64,000 bases of DNA from Bradyrhizobium sp. C9 (GTDB lineage Bacteria; Pseudomonadota; Alphaproteobacteria; Rhizobiales; Xanthobacteraceae): assembly GCF_002532045.1 (NCBI RefSeq), contig NZ_NWTG01000003.1:124001-188000 (forward strand), read 5' to 3'. Numbering within the stretch: position 1 is the first letter of the stretch; the number at the start of each line of letters is the position of its first letter. Shown here piece by piece: positions 27,792 through 37,821 of this stretch. The position numbers were made by a program, and so were the translations under genes. Under the pieces are notes generated by a model. The model saw only the letters and a program-made list of their open reading frames with translations. It did no database searches and had not been told where the DNA came from.

Positions 27792-27990
27792 CAGACGCCT
27801 TTCCGATAATCTTTGGTTCTGCTCGGCGAGCTATTAGCAAGGCACATGCCAATCCATCGTCTCGCTGCAATCGCGTGCGCGCCCGGATCAGCAGGTGTAA
27901 GCGCTTGACATCTGCTGTGCATAGGTTGCCTACGATGCAGATTCGATTTGCGAGCAAGGCGCGGTAGCGCGATGTCTGTGCGCGGCGCCG
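27792..27990. other. Gene-free gap where the hupG 5' end would be expected
   Basis: All other intact hup genes here are tightly packed or overlapping; this 199-bp gap between hupF and the next ORF is exceptional and contains only short frames. It is compatible with decay of hupG. Confidence 0.4.
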
Positions 27991-28281
27991 CTACCGCAGG
28001 TGGTCGGGCAATTGCGGCTCACGACCGATCAAATCCGCAAAGAAGCGATCGCAGTCCTCGCCACTGAGGCCGGCCTCGAGCCCGTCGAGTGCTTCCGAGA
28101 TCCGCCTTGCTTCGTCCTCCTCCAAGAGCCGCACCGCTGTGTCGATATGGACGAGGACCTTGGCGCCGACCGACGCGCCGGAGAGCAGCATGACTGAGAC
28201 ACGCCGCTGTTCATCGCCATACTCGCATAGCGCCGTGATGCCGTCGGTCTCAACAATCGTCATTGGTAAGCCAAGGCACAT
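27991..28281 (-). CDS. hupF: Hydrogenase chaperone HupF (HypC family)
   Basis: 96 residues from MCLGLPMTIVETDG; the Cys after Met1 is the HypC-family ligand. It is longer than HypC, with an acidic C-terminal extension (LSGEDCDRFFADLIGREP) that is typical of HupF. In rhizobia HupF protects the HupL precursor, notably under oxygen, and works with HupK. Start chosen at the MC motif; the open frame runs upstream into hupD. It follows hupD by 16 bp. Confidence 0.93.
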   Translation of the reverse strand: MCLGLPMTIVETDGITALCEYGDEQRRVSVMLLSGASVGAKVLVHIDTAVRLLEEDEARRISEALDGLEAGLSGEDCDRFFADLIGREPQLPDHLR

Positions 28282-28297
28282 GAATAGCCGCGGGCCG

Positions 28298-28879
28298 CTA
28301 GATCGGCCGCTCCGTTTCATAATTGACATGGTCGATATTGTTCCCCAACAGCCGTTCTGATACAGGCAGCGGCGAAGCCCGCAGTTTCGCCGGCGAGCCC
28401 CACTGGGCCAGCAGTTTGCAAGCCAGTTCAATCGCGGGCGCGATCTGAAAGCGCACCGGTGCAGTCAGCGGACCGCCCCAACGCTCCAGGTCCAGCGGCT
28501 GACAGCCGATCAGAGCGAGCTCTCGCGGGCAGCGGTCAAGCAGGTCGGCTGCACTCAAGACCTCTTGAAAGCCGGTCTGATGCAGACTCAGCTTCTTGGC
28601 AGCGGTAAATTTCGGCACCTCGTCATTCCGCACAAGCATCAACTTCCCGGGCGAAAGTCCATAGTCGATGGCATCGAACACGATCAGGCAATCGGCCTGC
28701 TCAAGGAAGCTGACAAGGTAGAGCCCCTGCGTGCCACCATCGAGGATGGAGACGTTGTCATCGATGGTGTAGCGACGATGAAACTCCTCTACCACTCGCA
28801 CGCCGAATCCCTCGTCGGCCCATAGGATATTGCCGATGCCGAGCACCAGGATCCTTTTCTTGCTCTCCGGAGTCAGCAT
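28298..28879 (-). CDS. hupD: Hydrogenase maturation protease HupD
   Basis: 193 residues from the ATG at 28879. Endopeptidase of the HyaD/HybD family: LVLGIGNILWADEGFGVRVV (nickel-sensing Glu), LIVFDAIDYGL (Asp ligand) and a His ligand in LSLHQTGFQEVL. It clips the C-terminal peptide of HupL after nickel is loaded. The frame extends 48 codons upstream into hupC and is not used. It lies 11 bp after hupC. Confidence 0.95.
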   Translation of the reverse strand: MLTPESKKRILVLGIGNILWADEGFGVRVVEEFHRRYTIDDNVSILDGGTQGLYLVSFLEQADCLIVFDAIDYGLSPGKLMLVRNDEVPKFTAAKKLSLHQTGFQEVLSAADLLDRCPRELALIGCQPLDLERWGGPLTAPVRFQIAPAIELACKLLAQWGSPAKLRASPLPVSERLLGNNIDHVNYETERPI

Positions 28880-28890
28880 CCGCTTCCCAG

Positions 28891-29625
28891 TCAATCGCGG
28901 AACTGACGCTGACCCGAAATCATCGAGGAGATGCTCCGCCCCGACATGATGTCTTCCCGGATCACCGCGTAGATGTGAACCAGCGCAAAGGTCACGACGA
29001 TCCACAGCCCGAGATGATGCCACGTATGGACGTCCTGACTGTTAGGCCAGATTGCAAATACCCAGCCGAACAGCTTGTACTGCCAGCTGTCACGGCCCGC
29101 ACCCTGTCCATAAAGTGCAAAGCCTGTGACGATCATGAACGTGATCGTCTGCGTGAACATAAAGAACATCGCAAGTTGAGCCAGCCGATTGTGCCCGACG
29201 CGCCTGTCGGGCTCAACTGCGAGAAACGCGTACCAGCGCATCTCATCGTACACTTCGCGCCAAATGCAGCTGCGCCAGAGCGGCACGCGAAATATTTGCA
29301 TGGCATGCGGGTTTCCCATCAGGGCCCAGTAGATGCGCAGCAGGAAGCCGACGCCAAGCACATATCCCGCAGAGAAATGCGCAAAGCGGATATAGCCGAA
29401 CAAGAAATTGCCGCTAGCCTCTCCCGGCGTCGCCGGTGTCCCGGTTCCAATGAGATAGCCGGTTACGCCCAGCACCAGAATGGCCGCCGCATTGACCCAA
29501 TGCCACAGTCGCACCGGCGCTTCATAGACGTAAGCGGCGCCACCGCCGCCGCCGCTAACAGTTGGCGGCGCATCGACGGCGGTAGGGTTTTGCGGAGCCT
29601 TGTCGGCCATGTCCCTACCGAACAT
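28891..29625 (-). CDS. hupC: Hydrogenase cytochrome b subunit HupC
   Basis: 244 residues, integral membrane protein with four hydrophobic spans (around [54 protein letters not shown] and [18 protein letters not shown]). Haem-ligand histidines are seen in [17 protein letters not shown] and [14 protein letters not shown]. It anchors HupSL to the inner membrane and passes electrons from H2 to quinone. The N-terminus has a glycine-rich spacer. The first ATG overlaps the hupL stop by 11 bp; a second ATG at 29610 is possible, but neither has a strong ribosome site. Confidence 0.93.
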   Translation of the reverse strand: MFGRDMADKAPQNPTAVDAPPTVSGGGGGAAYVYEAPVRLWHWVNAAAILVLGVTGYLIGTGTPATPGEASGNFLFGYIRFAHFSAGYVLGVGFLLRIYWALMGNPHAMQIFRVPLWRSCIWREVYDEMRWYAFLAVEPDRRVGHNRLAQLAMFFMFTQTITFMIVTGFALYGQGAGRDSWQYKLFGWVFAIWPNSQDVHTWHHLGLWIVVTFALVHIYAVIREDIMSGRSISSMISGQRQFRD

Positions 29626-31405
29626 TGACTGAAGCCATTTCTTGGCCGTCAGGACTGATCACATGGGTTGAGCAGGCCAAGCACGGATCAAAGGAATGGA
29701 TCGTACGCAAGATCTCCAGGGGCCGCTGCGGGTCCGCGATCGGGGTACCGATCAGCGAAGCTTCAAAGGCGCCAATATTGCCCTTGGAATCGCGAGGAGA
29801 CCCGTTCCACGTGGTCGGCACGACACATTGGTAATTGTCGATCTTGGTGTCCTTGATCTTGATCCAGTGCCCGAGCGCGCCGCGCGGCGCCTCAGTGAAA
29901 CCGTAGCCCTTGGCCTCGTTAGGCCAGCTTTCCGGCTTCCACTTGCTGACGTTGGCGGTCGCGCTATTGCCGGCCTTGATGTGGACGACCAGCTTGTCCT
30001 GAAAATAACGCATCTGATGTGCCGCCCACTGGCATTCGAGTGCCCGCGTCGCAGTACGGCCAAATGTCGAAAACAGCGCGCTCAGGGGAAGATTGAGCCC
30101 CTTGAGCAGTCTGTTGGTCGGCTCCTTGAATTCGGCTTTGCCTTGCGCATAACCGATGATGTATCGCGCCAATGGTCCGACCTCGACGGCGTGGCCGCGC
30201 CAGCGCGGCGCTTTGATCCAGGAATACTTGCCGCCTTCGTCGAGCTCCTTGATATCGGTTCTGCTGCCTTTGACCTTTGCCCCCAGCTCAAAGTTCGGCT
30301 CGGTGATGCCCTCCCAGGGATGCAGTCCGCTGAACTCGCTCGGGTATTTATACCATGAATGCGCGACGAATTCCTGGATCTGCTCGGGATCGCCATGGTC
30401 GATCGGCAAAATCTCCTCAAGATTGCCGCCAAGAATGACACCGCGCGGCAGCTTGAGACTTTTCGCGGAACAGTCGTTAGCGTTTTCAGGGATGTCGCCG
30501 TAGGACATCACGCTTTTGCTGGAAAGTCCGCCGCCATGCAGCCAGTCTTTATAGAACGAGCCGATCGCCGCAATGTCGGGCAGGTAGACCTGCTCGACAA
30601 ACTCGATTGAACGGTCGATGACCGAGGACACCAGGTTAAGCCGCTCCATATTGATCGCACCGGCCGCACCAGTTCCATCGATATTGATCGCGCAGGCCAC
30701 GCCGCCGACCAGCCAGTTCGGATGCGGGTTCTTGCCGCCATAGACTGCTTGGATCTTGACGATCTCCTTCTGGAAGTCGAGCGCCTCCAAATAATGCGCC
30801 ACGGTGATCAAGTTCACCTCAGGTGGCAGCTTGTATGCCGGATGACCCCAATAGCCGTTCTTGAACGGACCGGGCTGCCCTGATCCGAAGAATTTGGTGA
30901 GCCTGATCTGCAGGTCCTTGAAATAACCAGGGGACGAAAGCGGCCAGGGCGAGATAGACTGCGCCAGCGCCGAAGTGGACTTGGGATCGGCCTTGAGCGC
31001 AGAGATGACGTCGACCCAATCCAGCGCGTGCAGATGATAAAAATGCACGAGATGATCATGCACAAGCAGGCAAAGCTGCATGATGTTGCGGATCGAGTTC
31101 GCATTTTCCGGAATGGTGATCCCTAGCGCGTTTTCAACGGCACGCACCGAGGTGAGCGCATGGGTGCCGGTGCAGACACCGCAAATCCGCTCGGTGAACG
31201 CCCAGGCGTCGCGCGGATCCCGCCCGCGCAGAATGACTTCGATTCCACGCCACATCGTCCCGCTCGAGACCGCATTGCGGACCACGTTGTCCGCATCGAG
31301 GTTGGCTTCGACGCGCAGGTGGCCCTCGATCCTGGTCAGCGGATCGATCACAATTCGCTTGCCGGAACGATCGAGGTTGAACCCATTCGGTGTCTGGACC
31401 ACCAC
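29615..31405 (-). CDS. hupL: [NiFe] uptake hydrogenase large subunit
   Basis: 596 residues. Both NiFe-site cysteine pairs are present: [14 protein letters not shown] near residue 75 and DPCLACSTH near the C-terminus. The 15 residues after the last His ([15 protein letters not shown]) are the peptide removed by HupD after Ni insertion. Start codon is GTG. Group 1 membrane-bound uptake hydrogenase: oxidises H2 released by nitrogenase and recovers electrons. It follows hupS by 11 bp and overlaps hupC. Confidence 0.97.
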   Translation of the reverse strand: MVVQTPNGFNLDRSGKRIVIDPLTRIEGHLRVEANLDADNVVRNAVSSGTMWRGIEVILRGRDPRDAWAFTERICGVCTGTHALTSVRAVENALGITIPENANSIRNIMQLCLLVHDHLVHFYHLHALDWVDVISALKADPKSTSALAQSISPWPLSSPGYFKDLQIRLTKFFGSGQPGPFKNGYWGHPAYKLPPEVNLITVAHYLEALDFQKEIVKIQAVYGGKNPHPNWLVGGVACAINIDGTGAAGAINMERLNLVSSVIDRSIEFVEQVYLPDIAAIGSFYKDWLHGGGLSSKSVMSYGDIPENANDCSAKSLKLPRGVILGGNLEEILPIDHGDPEQIQEFVAHSWYKYPSEFSGLHPWEGITEPNFELGAKVKGSRTDIKELDEGGKYSWIKAPRWRGHAVEVGPLARYIIGYAQGKAEFKEPTNRLLKGLNLPLSALFSTFGRTATRALECQWAAHQMRYFQDKLVVHIKAGNSATANVSKWKPESWPNEAKGYGFTEAPRGALGHWIKIKDTKIDNYQCVVPTTWNGSPRDSKGNIGAFEASLIGTPIADPQRPLEILRTIHSFDPCLACSTHVISPDGQEMASVNVR

Positions 31406-31416
31406 CGTCGCCCCCT

Positions 31417-32517
31417 TTAAGTCGGCTTATCTTTGCGAACTGCGCGATCCGGCTTGTGGGTCAATCGCTTCACGGCCGTGATCGCCGCATGTGCGGCGAC
31501 GGTCAGCCCAACCGCGCCGGCAGCGGCCATGCCGATCTGATCGGCGTTCTTCTCGATGCCGAACTGCTGGATGGTCGTGAGCCGATCGTAAAACGAACCT
31601 TTGTCCCAAAAGCCGTCTTCGGAGCAGCCGAAGCAGCCGTGGCCTGATTGAATGGGGAATGAAACGCCGCCGTTCCAGCGAAGGGCAGAACAGGCATTGT
31701 AGGTGGTCGGCCCTTTGCATCCCATCTTGTACAGGCAGTAGCCCTTGCGGGCGCACTCATCGTCCCACGCCTCGACAAATTGGCCGGCGTCGAAATGCGA
31801 ACGTCGATAGCACTTGTCGTGGATGCGCTCGGAATAAAACATCTTTGGGCGTCCTTGGCGATCGAGCTCAGGAAGCCTTCCGAACGTGGTGATGAAGGTC
31901 ACTAGGCCGGTCATGACCTCTGCGATGGGGGGACACCCGGGAACCTTGACGATCGGCTTGTCGGTGATCACCTTATCGATCGGTACAGCGCCGGTCGGAT
32001 TGGGCTTGGCCGCTTGCACGCAGCCCCAGGATGCGCAGGTCCCCCAGGCAATGACCGCCATGGATGATTCCGCCATCCACCTGAGCCTCTCGACGAACGG
32101 CTTGCCGCCGTCAATGCAGAACATGCCCCCCTCATTCAGCGGCGGGTTGCCTTCGACGGCAAGCACATATCTGCCTTTGTACCTGAGACGGGCTTCCTCG
32201 AGGATGGCTTCAGCCTGGTGACCTGCCGCGGCCATGATCATATCGTCGTAGTCGAGCGAAATCATCGACAACAGGACGTCTTTAATTAGCGGATGGGCCG
32301 AGCGGATGAAGCTTTCCGAGCAGCAGGTACACTCGAGCCCGTGCAGCCAGATGACGGGCATACGCGGTTTGGTCTCTAGGGCATTGGCAATCCTGCTTGC
32401 GGCGAGCGGGCCGAGTCCGAAGCTCGAGGCCGTCAAACTGCAAAACTTGTGGAAACTGCGACGCGTGATACCTTGGCGTCTGATCACGCTGTAGAAAGTT
32501 TCCGTTGCCCCACTCAT
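31417..32517 (-). CDS. hupS: [NiFe] uptake hydrogenase small subunit
   Basis: 366 residues. Twin-arginine signal [20 protein letters not shown] at residues about 19-40 exports the folded HupSL pair. Fe-S ligands: [24 protein letters not shown] for the proximal cluster, then [31 protein letters not shown] and [12 protein letters not shown] for the medial and distal clusters. A C-terminal hydrophobic anchor ([17 protein letters not shown]) is present. GGAAGGGG precedes the ATG. First gene of the hup operon; sigma-54 promoter about 50 bp upstream. Confidence 0.97.
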   Translation of the reverse strand: MSGATETFYSVIRRQGITRRSFHKFCSLTASSFGLGPLAASRIANALETKPRMPVIWLHGLECTCCSESFIRSAHPLIKDVLLSMISLDYDDMIMAAAGHQAEAILEEARLRYKGRYVLAVEGNPPLNEGGMFCIDGGKPFVERLRWMAESSMAVIAWGTCASWGCVQAAKPNPTGAVPIDKVITDKPIVKVPGCPPIAEVMTGLVTFITTFGRLPELDRQGRPKMFYSERIHDKCYRRSHFDAGQFVEAWDDECARKGYCLYKMGCKGPTTYNACSALRWNGGVSFPIQSGHGCFGCSEDGFWDKGSFYDRLTTIQQFGIEKNADQIGMAAAGAVGLTVAAHAAITAVKRLTHKPDRAVRKDKPT

Positions 32518-32567
32518 GAACCCCTTCCAAGTTTCTCGTCGGCCCTGACGAATTGCTCACATTCAGC

Positions 32568-32583
32568 AGCAAAAAATGGGCCA
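32568..32583 (-). promoter_or_regulatory. sigma-54 (-24/-12) promoter of hupS
   Basis: Minus strand TGGCCCATTTTTTGCT: GG and GC exactly 10 bases apart and TTGCT at -12. It starts 66 bp before the hupS ATG. Confidence 0.85.
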
Positions 32584-32711
32584 CTGCCCGGCAAACATCT
32601 GACGGTTACCAAGCCGCCACTCCGTGATTTGCAGTGGGATCGGCGAGCTAAGCGCAAGCTGCGCAACTGAGCGCGCTCACCGTGCCAATGGTGTCCGGTT
32701 TTGACCGTCGA

Positions 32712-32727
32712 TGTCAGAACTCCAACA
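32712..32727 (-). promoter_or_regulatory. NifA-type activator site of hupS
   Basis: TGT-CAGAACTCCA-ACA, an exact TGT-N10-ACA match 129 bp upstream of the -24 element. In R. leguminosarum hup genes are under NifA through such a site, whereas B. japonicum uses FixK2 and HoxA; this points to NifA control here, though HoxA cannot be ruled out. Confidence 0.62.
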
Positions 32728-33363
32728 ATGCAGCACAATGGCTCGTCCCTCGCGGCCAATGCGTTATACTCGCTCTTTAAGCACGGTCCCGACACCGGCC
32801 GACACGGCAATTGCCGCAGTTCACGCGGCACCGCACTGCTCACCGATTTCAATGGGACTTGTTCGCCATTCTCAGATGCAATGGAGGCCGCGATCGTCGC
32901 AACTGCGCAACGACACCAAAGTGGCAGTCACCAACAACCCGAACCGGCGACCAAGAACGGCGCGATAGCGAGCCCTCCGCGCCGCAGTACACCGCCTTCA
33001 CCTTTCAGGGCGGATCGATCCAATCTGCCTTGGGTCAATGACGCGCGGTACCAAGCCCGCCGGGATTGCGGGCGCAAGGCGGGGCGCGTTTGAGAGCTTT
33101 CATCCAGAAACGTTCATCGTTCATCGCGCGAGCCAAGCGCTAGCGAGGCGATGGCTTGGCGCATCACGAAACCACACCTTTCTCCGGTGAGCTTCGCAGC
33201 GATGGCAGAGGCGATCTCGCCGTTTCCATGTACTGGGTCCGATTCGCGCAACGCGGATAGCAGACGACGGTGTGGTATTTTTAGTTTGACGTCGATCCGC
33301 AGCAGCAAACATCACTTGCTGATCATCCAATCTGTTCATCGCGCTTTGCCGGCGGCAAGCGAG
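32728..33363. other. Gene-free stretch between hup promoter and beta-lactamase-family gene
   Basis: Open frames on both strands are short and composition-driven, without domain or start signals. No RNA gene or terminator recognised. Confidence 0.45.
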
Positions 33364-34626
33364 CTAGCGAACTATGCCGGCATAGACGATATTCTGGACT
33401 TGCTCGCGGTAGTACTTGCGGATCTCTCCGGGCGCAGCCGTTCCAACCACCACGACCAGGCGCTCCTTTGGATCACAGAAAAATTGTGTTCCGTAAGCGC
33501 CGGTCCAGGTGAACTCACCTGGATTGCCTGGAACGGCCGAGAGACCCTCGCTTATGCGTACAGCCACTCCGAGCCCGAACCCAAAGCCGGCACGGTGCGG
33601 CTCCACATTAGCGACCTTGTTTTTGATCTCTGGCCCAAGGTGGTTGGAGATCATGTGATGCACCGTCCTGGGACCGAGAATGCGCTGGCCATCGAGTTCC
33701 CCGCCGTTTAGCAGCATTTGCCCAAAGCGAACATAATCACCAACTGTCGCGAATGCACAGGCTCCCCCGCAGTCAAACTTCGTCGGACTTTCGAGGAGCT
33801 CGATGCCCTGTGGCTTTCCCGTCAGTGGGTCGTCTTTAAATGGACGCGCGAGCCGCTCGCGTTGCGATCCCGACAAATGGAAAGTGGCATCCAGCATTCC
33901 GATCGGCTTCCACAGGTTGCTGGAAAGATACTCGCCTAGTGGCTGCTCGCTAACCTGTTCCACGACAGCGCCAAGCACGTCGGTCGAGAAGCCGTATTCG
34001 AATTCCGTTCCCGGTTGGTGCGCCAACGGCAGCTTGGTAATGCCTTCGATGAAAGCCTTCTTATCGCCCTTGACCGGTGGCGCTGCGAAATCCGGATAGA
34101 GACGCGCCACTTGGTCTGAGCTGTCCGGCGGCGCGCCATAGGTGAGACCTGATGTGTGGCGATAAAGGTCGTGGACGTAGATCGGGGAACTCTGCGCTTC
34201 GAATTTTAACGAACCGTCAGGCTGCGATACTCCCACTTTCATGTTTGCAAATTCGGGATAGTAATCCGTAAGTCTGGCCCTCAGAGGCAGGCGACCTTGT
34301 TCCATGAGGGTAAGCCCAGCAACCGCCACCATCGGTTTGGTCATAGACGCGAGCGCGAACATCGCATCGAGCCTCATCGAGGTTCCTTTTTCAGGATCGA
34401 GTTGCCCGTACGCCTTGTAGTGAATGAGCTTGCCGTCTCTGGCGATTGCAACCACTGCGCCCGGCACGCGCTTGGCTGCGATCTCGCTAGCAAAGAACTC
34501 GTCCAGTTTGGCAAGGCGCTGCTTGGAAACTCCGACGTCATCGGCCCTCGCCTCGGGCAAAGGCGCGGAGTGTGCTGAATTGAAGCTGATACCAGCGGCC
34601 GCCGCGGCTGCAACGAGCTTATTCAT
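33364..34626 (-). CDS. Serine beta-lactamase-family hydrolase (class C fold)
   Basis: 420 residues. A short hydrophobic N-terminus (VAAAAAAGISFNSAHSAPLP) looks like a Sec signal, so export is likely. The SxxK nucleophile motif is SMTK near residue 94; the second motif is at FEYGFSTDVLG (Tyr). Family segments GKLIHYKAYG, YRHTSGLTYG and CGGACAFATVGDYVRFGQML are present. Members include esterases, D-aminopeptidases and beta-lactamases; sequence alone does not tell the substrate, and a role as antibiotic resistance is not implied. It lies downstream of modB with no visible link. Confidence 0.9.
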   Translation of the reverse strand: MNKLVAAAAAAGISFNSAHSAPLPEARADDVGVSKQRLAKLDEFFASEIAAKRVPGAVVAIARDGKLIHYKAYGQLDPEKGTSMRLDAMFALASMTKPMVAVAGLTLMEQGRLPLRARLTDYYPEFANMKVGVSQPDGSLKFEAQSSPIYVHDLYRHTSGLTYGAPPDSSDQVARLYPDFAAPPVKGDKKAFIEGITKLPLAHQPGTEFEYGFSTDVLGAVVEQVSEQPLGEYLSSNLWKPIGMLDATFHLSGSQRERLARPFKDDPLTGKPQGIELLESPTKFDCGGACAFATVGDYVRFGQMLLNGGELDGQRILGPRTVHHMISNHLGPEIKNKVANVEPHRAGFGFGLGVAVRISEGLSAVPGNPGEFTWTGAYGTQFFCDPKERLVVVVGTAAPGEIRKYYREQVQNIVYAGIVR

Positions 34627-34740
34627 TGTGTCCTCGTTAAGAATGGACGGATCTGACTTGCAATACTGCTGCTCGGTTATGACCGGCCAGCTTGGCCAGT
34701 ACGCCGAAGATGCTTCGATCCGGCTTAGTGCGCCTGCCCC

Positions 34741-35427
34741 TCACGTGCCTCTCCTGGCACATCGTTTGTCGATGAGAGTCAAAGTGAACATGACCGCAAA
34801 GGCGAACATTACCATACCGCCGGCAACCCAACCTGCCTCGCGCCAGCGCGATGCTTGGACGTAGTCAATGACATAAGCTGACAACACTTTGGTGCGCCCG
34901 GGAATGTTGCCTCCGATCATCATCACGACACCGAATGTGCCGATCGTATGAGCAAAGCCAACCAAACCAGCCTTGAGGAACTCCAGCCGTGCCAGCGGCA
35001 GGCCGACGGTAATGAAGGCGAACAACGCAGAAACGCGCTGACTCGCCACAACTTCCTGCGGGTGGTTACCCATCGCAACAAAGGCGCTACGGATAGGCTG
35101 CACCACCAAAGGGAGCGCCGAGAGGACCGATCCGACCACGATTCCCGCAAAGGTAAAGGCGAGCGTGTGCTCGCCCCAGAAAGAGGCGAGAAGCCCACCT
35201 GGTCCGTTCGGGCCGAGCAGGACGAGTACGCAGAAACCGAGCGCCGTGGGTGGCAGCACAAGCGGCAGCGCGACCATTGTCGCCACCGCCTCGCTCAAAA
35301 CCGTTTTTGACCGTGCCAACCACCACGCGAGCGGCGCGCCAATCACCAGCAGGATCATTGTCGTCACGCTGGCGAGCTCGACCGTGAGCGCAACGGATTG
35401 CCAGATTTCTGGCGAAAGGGCATCCAT
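34741..35427 (-). CDS. modB: Molybdate ABC transporter permease ModB
   Basis: 228 residues from the ATG at 35427 (MDALSPEIWQSVALTVELAS). About five to six membrane spans and the permease EAA-like loop around VVASQRVSALFAF followed by TVGLPLARLEFLKAGLVGFA, and GTFGVVMMIGGNIPG, typical of ModB/CysTW permeases. Molybdate is needed for the FeMo-cofactor, which makes the location logical. However, neither modA nor modC is intact next to it: 34627-34740 is too short for modC, and no periplasmic protein gene lies upstream. It may be the remains of a modABC operon or may work with subunits encoded elsewhere. Confidence 0.88.
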   Translation of the reverse strand: MDALSPEIWQSVALTVELASVTTMILLVIGAPLAWWLARSKTVLSEAVATMVALPLVLPPTALGFCVLVLLGPNGPGGLLASFWGEHTLAFTFAGIVVGSVLSALPLVVQPIRSAFVAMGNHPQEVVASQRVSALFAFITVGLPLARLEFLKAGLVGFAHTIGTFGVVMMIGGNIPGRTKVLSAYVIDYVQASRWREAGWVAGGMVMFAFAVMFTLTLIDKRCARRGT

Positions 35428-36073
35428 GTGCGTCAGCCCACCGGCGAGAGCACGTCGCCATACCGGCGCAGCGATCGCGTCGTTTCTGCGAGCAAATGCA
35501 GAATCGCAAGGCTCATCGGAAACTCCTGTGACAGGGCAGCTTCGACCGGCCTGACGGCGGCCGCTTCTCAGCTCGCCATCCAGCAATCCCCGTGCCGCTT
35601 GCGAAATGTGGTGGGCTCTGTGTCCAGCGTGAGAAAAACGCGCATAACTGCCAGAGATACTGCGGGGTGAACCTAACGCGCTGTCAAGTTTCCGGCATCT
35701 TTGTTCTCAAGCAGACAGCGACGGCAGAATGAGACGGCAGAGCGGCCGCCCGAGATGCGCATCCGCAATGTCTCGATGCAAATCCTGACGTGGATGCTGC
35801 TTCGACATGTTGGTTGTTTGTTGGTGTCGCTCAAGGGCCGGCGTGTATAAGCGCAGAACTCCCGTCACAGCCCCATTGCGAGAATGGACGAGACCGGCTC
35901 TCGGAGTTCATTCCGTGCTCAACTTTCGCCTTGTCGAGGAGAAAGACGGGCCGCGGACCGCCATCCGGCAATCATGCGCCACTGTTCTGTGAACGTAACA
36001 AACCATAAGCATACGTTAGTTGCCGAGTTCTGAGGCAACGATCTGCTACCTAAAACAAGGAGTCGCAGTGAAC
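35428..36073. other. Gene-free stretch, possibly with a modA relic
   Basis: No intact gene. On the minus strand, 35433-35516 encodes MSLAILHLLAETTRSLRRYG and then DVLSP before a stop, vaguely like the C-terminus of a ModA binding protein, but the match is too short to be sure. An imperfect hairpin GTTGCC-N9-GGCAAC lies near 36020, just past the end of the vanB-like gene, without a T-run. Confidence 0.35.
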
Positions 36074-37054
36074 CTATAGCGCGTCCGGTCGGTGCAGTAT
36101 ATCGACGGTGATCATGCCGCGGGCGCGAGAAACACATGCACAGATCTTTTCGTTCGCGTGCTTTTGCTGCTCGCTGAAGAAAACGTCGCGGTGGTCAAGC
36201 TCACCGTCGATTTTGACGAGATCGATGGCGCAGACGCCGCACTCGCCGCGCCGGCAATCCGAAATCACCTCGTAACCGGCCCCATTGAGCACGTCCAGCA
36301 ACGAGCGATCGCGCGGAATCTCGATCTCAATGGCCTGATCTGCAAGGCGCACCCGAAACCCCTCGGTCGGCAGTGAGCTGCTCGAACCGAAGGTCTCGTA
36401 ACGTAGGTCGGATAGTGCGCGTCCTGCACCAGTCCAGGCCCGGCGCGCGGCATCGAGCATCCGGATCGGACCGCACAAGAGGGTCAAGGCGTCGCGCGGC
36501 AGCGAAGCGAACAAGTCATCCAAATTGAGCCTGCGCCCTTCGTTGCCCGCATGGACAATAAGCCGCTTGTTCAGCAGGGGAGCGAGAACATCCAAATAGA
36601 TGGCTTGCTCACGAGAAGTAACGGCATAATGCAGAGTGAAGTCGGCATCGCGGCGCGCCAACGCCAAAGCTGCCCCGATCAGTGGCGTAATGCCGATGCC
36701 GCCCGCGATTAGGCAGTAGTGCCGGCGCGCCCAGTCAATCGGCAGCAAAGAGGCCGGCAATGTAATGGTCAGTCGGGCGCCCGGCGCGAGCGACCACATG
36801 TACTGCGAGCCGCCGCGGGAGTCCTCCGCGCGCCGCACGGCGATACGATAGCCGGTTCGCTCGGGTTCGCCGACCAAGGAATAGGATCGCGTATCCGGGC
36901 GCCCATCGATAGTGACGGCGATATTGATATGGCTGCCGACCGGATAAGCCGCGCCATCAAAGTTTTCCGGTTTGATCAGGAACTCGCGGATCGAAGGTGT
37001 CAGATCGCGCGTCGCGACGAGCGTTGCGGGTGTCCAGCTTTCAATGAACCGCAT
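36074..37054 (-). CDS. vanB: Ferredoxin reductase of a vanillate-type demethylase (VanB-like)
   Basis: 326 residues, phthalate dioxygenase reductase family. FMN/FAD domain with RSYSLVGEP near residue 57, NAD domain with IAGGIGITPLIGAAL and LLCGPIRMLDA, and a C-terminal plant-type [2Fe-2S] domain with CRRGECGVCAIDL plus a distal cysteine in KICACVSRA. It passes electrons from NAD(P)H to the Rieske oxygenase encoded by the first gene of the same operon. Lies 11 bp after the gntR gene. Substrate could be vanillate or a similar aromatic acid or ether. Confidence 0.87.
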   Translation of the reverse strand: MRFIESWTPATLVATRDLTPSIREFLIKPENFDGAAYPVGSHINIAVTIDGRPDTRSYSLVGEPERTGYRIAVRRAEDSRGGSQYMWSLAPGARLTITLPASLLPIDWARRHYCLIAGGIGITPLIGAALALARRDADFTLHYAVTSREQAIYLDVLAPLLNKRLIVHAGNEGRRLNLDDLFASLPRDALTLLCGPIRMLDAARRAWTGAGRALSDLRYETFGSSSSLPTEGFRVRLADQAIEIEIPRDRSLLDVLNGAGYEVISDCRRGECGVCAIDLVKIDGELDHRDVFFSEQQKHANEKICACVSRARGMITVDILHRPDAL

Positions 37055-37065
37055 GGAGATTTCCT

Positions 37066-37818
37066 TTAATCGCCTGCCATCCTGATGAGCGCCAGTCCTG
37101 GCAGCAGGTCAGAATGCGTCTTGTTCCTGAGCACCAGGCGCAGATTGCGCGCCGCCACTCGGGCGTGCTCGCGCATGATTGCCTCGGCCCGTGCGCCTTC
37201 GCGATTTTCGATTGCATCGATCACGACGCGATGTTGATCTTGTGCAATCAAGAGTGTGTGGCGCGCATCCGGCAGTGTCGATTGAGTCATCACAAAGCCG
37301 CTGGGCGAGGCGAATGGGAGCGCCGACGCGCGATCGACCTGCCGGATCAAGGGAGGACTGCGCGACAATTCGGTCAATAGCGCGTGAAAACGCGCATTGA
37401 GCGCGACGTAGGAGGAAAATGCCTCGACGGAGATTGGATCCTGCCGCACCAAGCCGTCGATCTCGTCAAGACATCCTTTTAGAGGCTCAAGATCGCGCGA
37501 CGGAACGCCGCGCTCGGCGGCAAAGCGCGCGGCCAGCCCCTCCACCGTACCACGCAGTTCGATTGAATCCAGGACATCTCGCTCGGAGAATGCCTTCACC
37601 ATGAAACCGCCAGAAGGGATCGCTTCCAGAAGTCCTTCCTCCTCCAGCCGAACCAATGCCATTCGCACCGGGGTGCGCGATGCGCCGGTCGTCTCCACAG
37701 CCTGCAACTCGGAGATCCGCTCGCCTGGCCGCAAGTCACCCGAAAGGATCAGGTCGCGCAAGCTGAGCTGGGCGCGTACTGTTTGCGAGACTGAACGATC
37801 GCTGTCGCGTTCGACCAT
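37066..37818 (-). CDS. GntR-family regulator, FCD/VanR type
   Basis: 250 residues. N-terminal winged helix (LRDLILSGDLRPGERISELQ and GASRTPVRMALVRLEEEGLL, residues about 15-75) and a C-terminal all-helical FCD effector domain with ligand residues in NARFHALLTELS and EHARVAARN. It lies between the oxygenase and reductase genes, 3 bp after the first and 11 bp before the second, so it is co-transcribed with its likely targets. Two TGTATACA palindromes before the oxygenase gene are candidate operators. It probably represses the operon until the aromatic substrate binds. Confidence 0.9.
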   Translation of the reverse strand: MVERDSDRSVSQTVRAQLSLRDLILSGDLRPGERISELQAVETTGASRTPVRMALVRLEEEGLLEAIPSGGFMVKAFSERDVLDSIELRGTVEGLAARFAAERGVPSRDLEPLKGCLDEIDGLVRQDPISVEAFSSYVALNARFHALLTELSRSPPLIRQVDRASALPFASPSGFVMTQSTLPDARHTLLIAQDQHRVVIDAIENREGARAEAIMREHARVAARNLRLVLRNKTHSDLLPGLALIRMAGD

Positions 37819-37821
37819 GCT

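Noticed and set aside
33151..33711. 186-codon plus-strand frame opposite the beta-lactamase-family gene
   Set aside because: Mostly antisense to a clear gene; no domain of its own.
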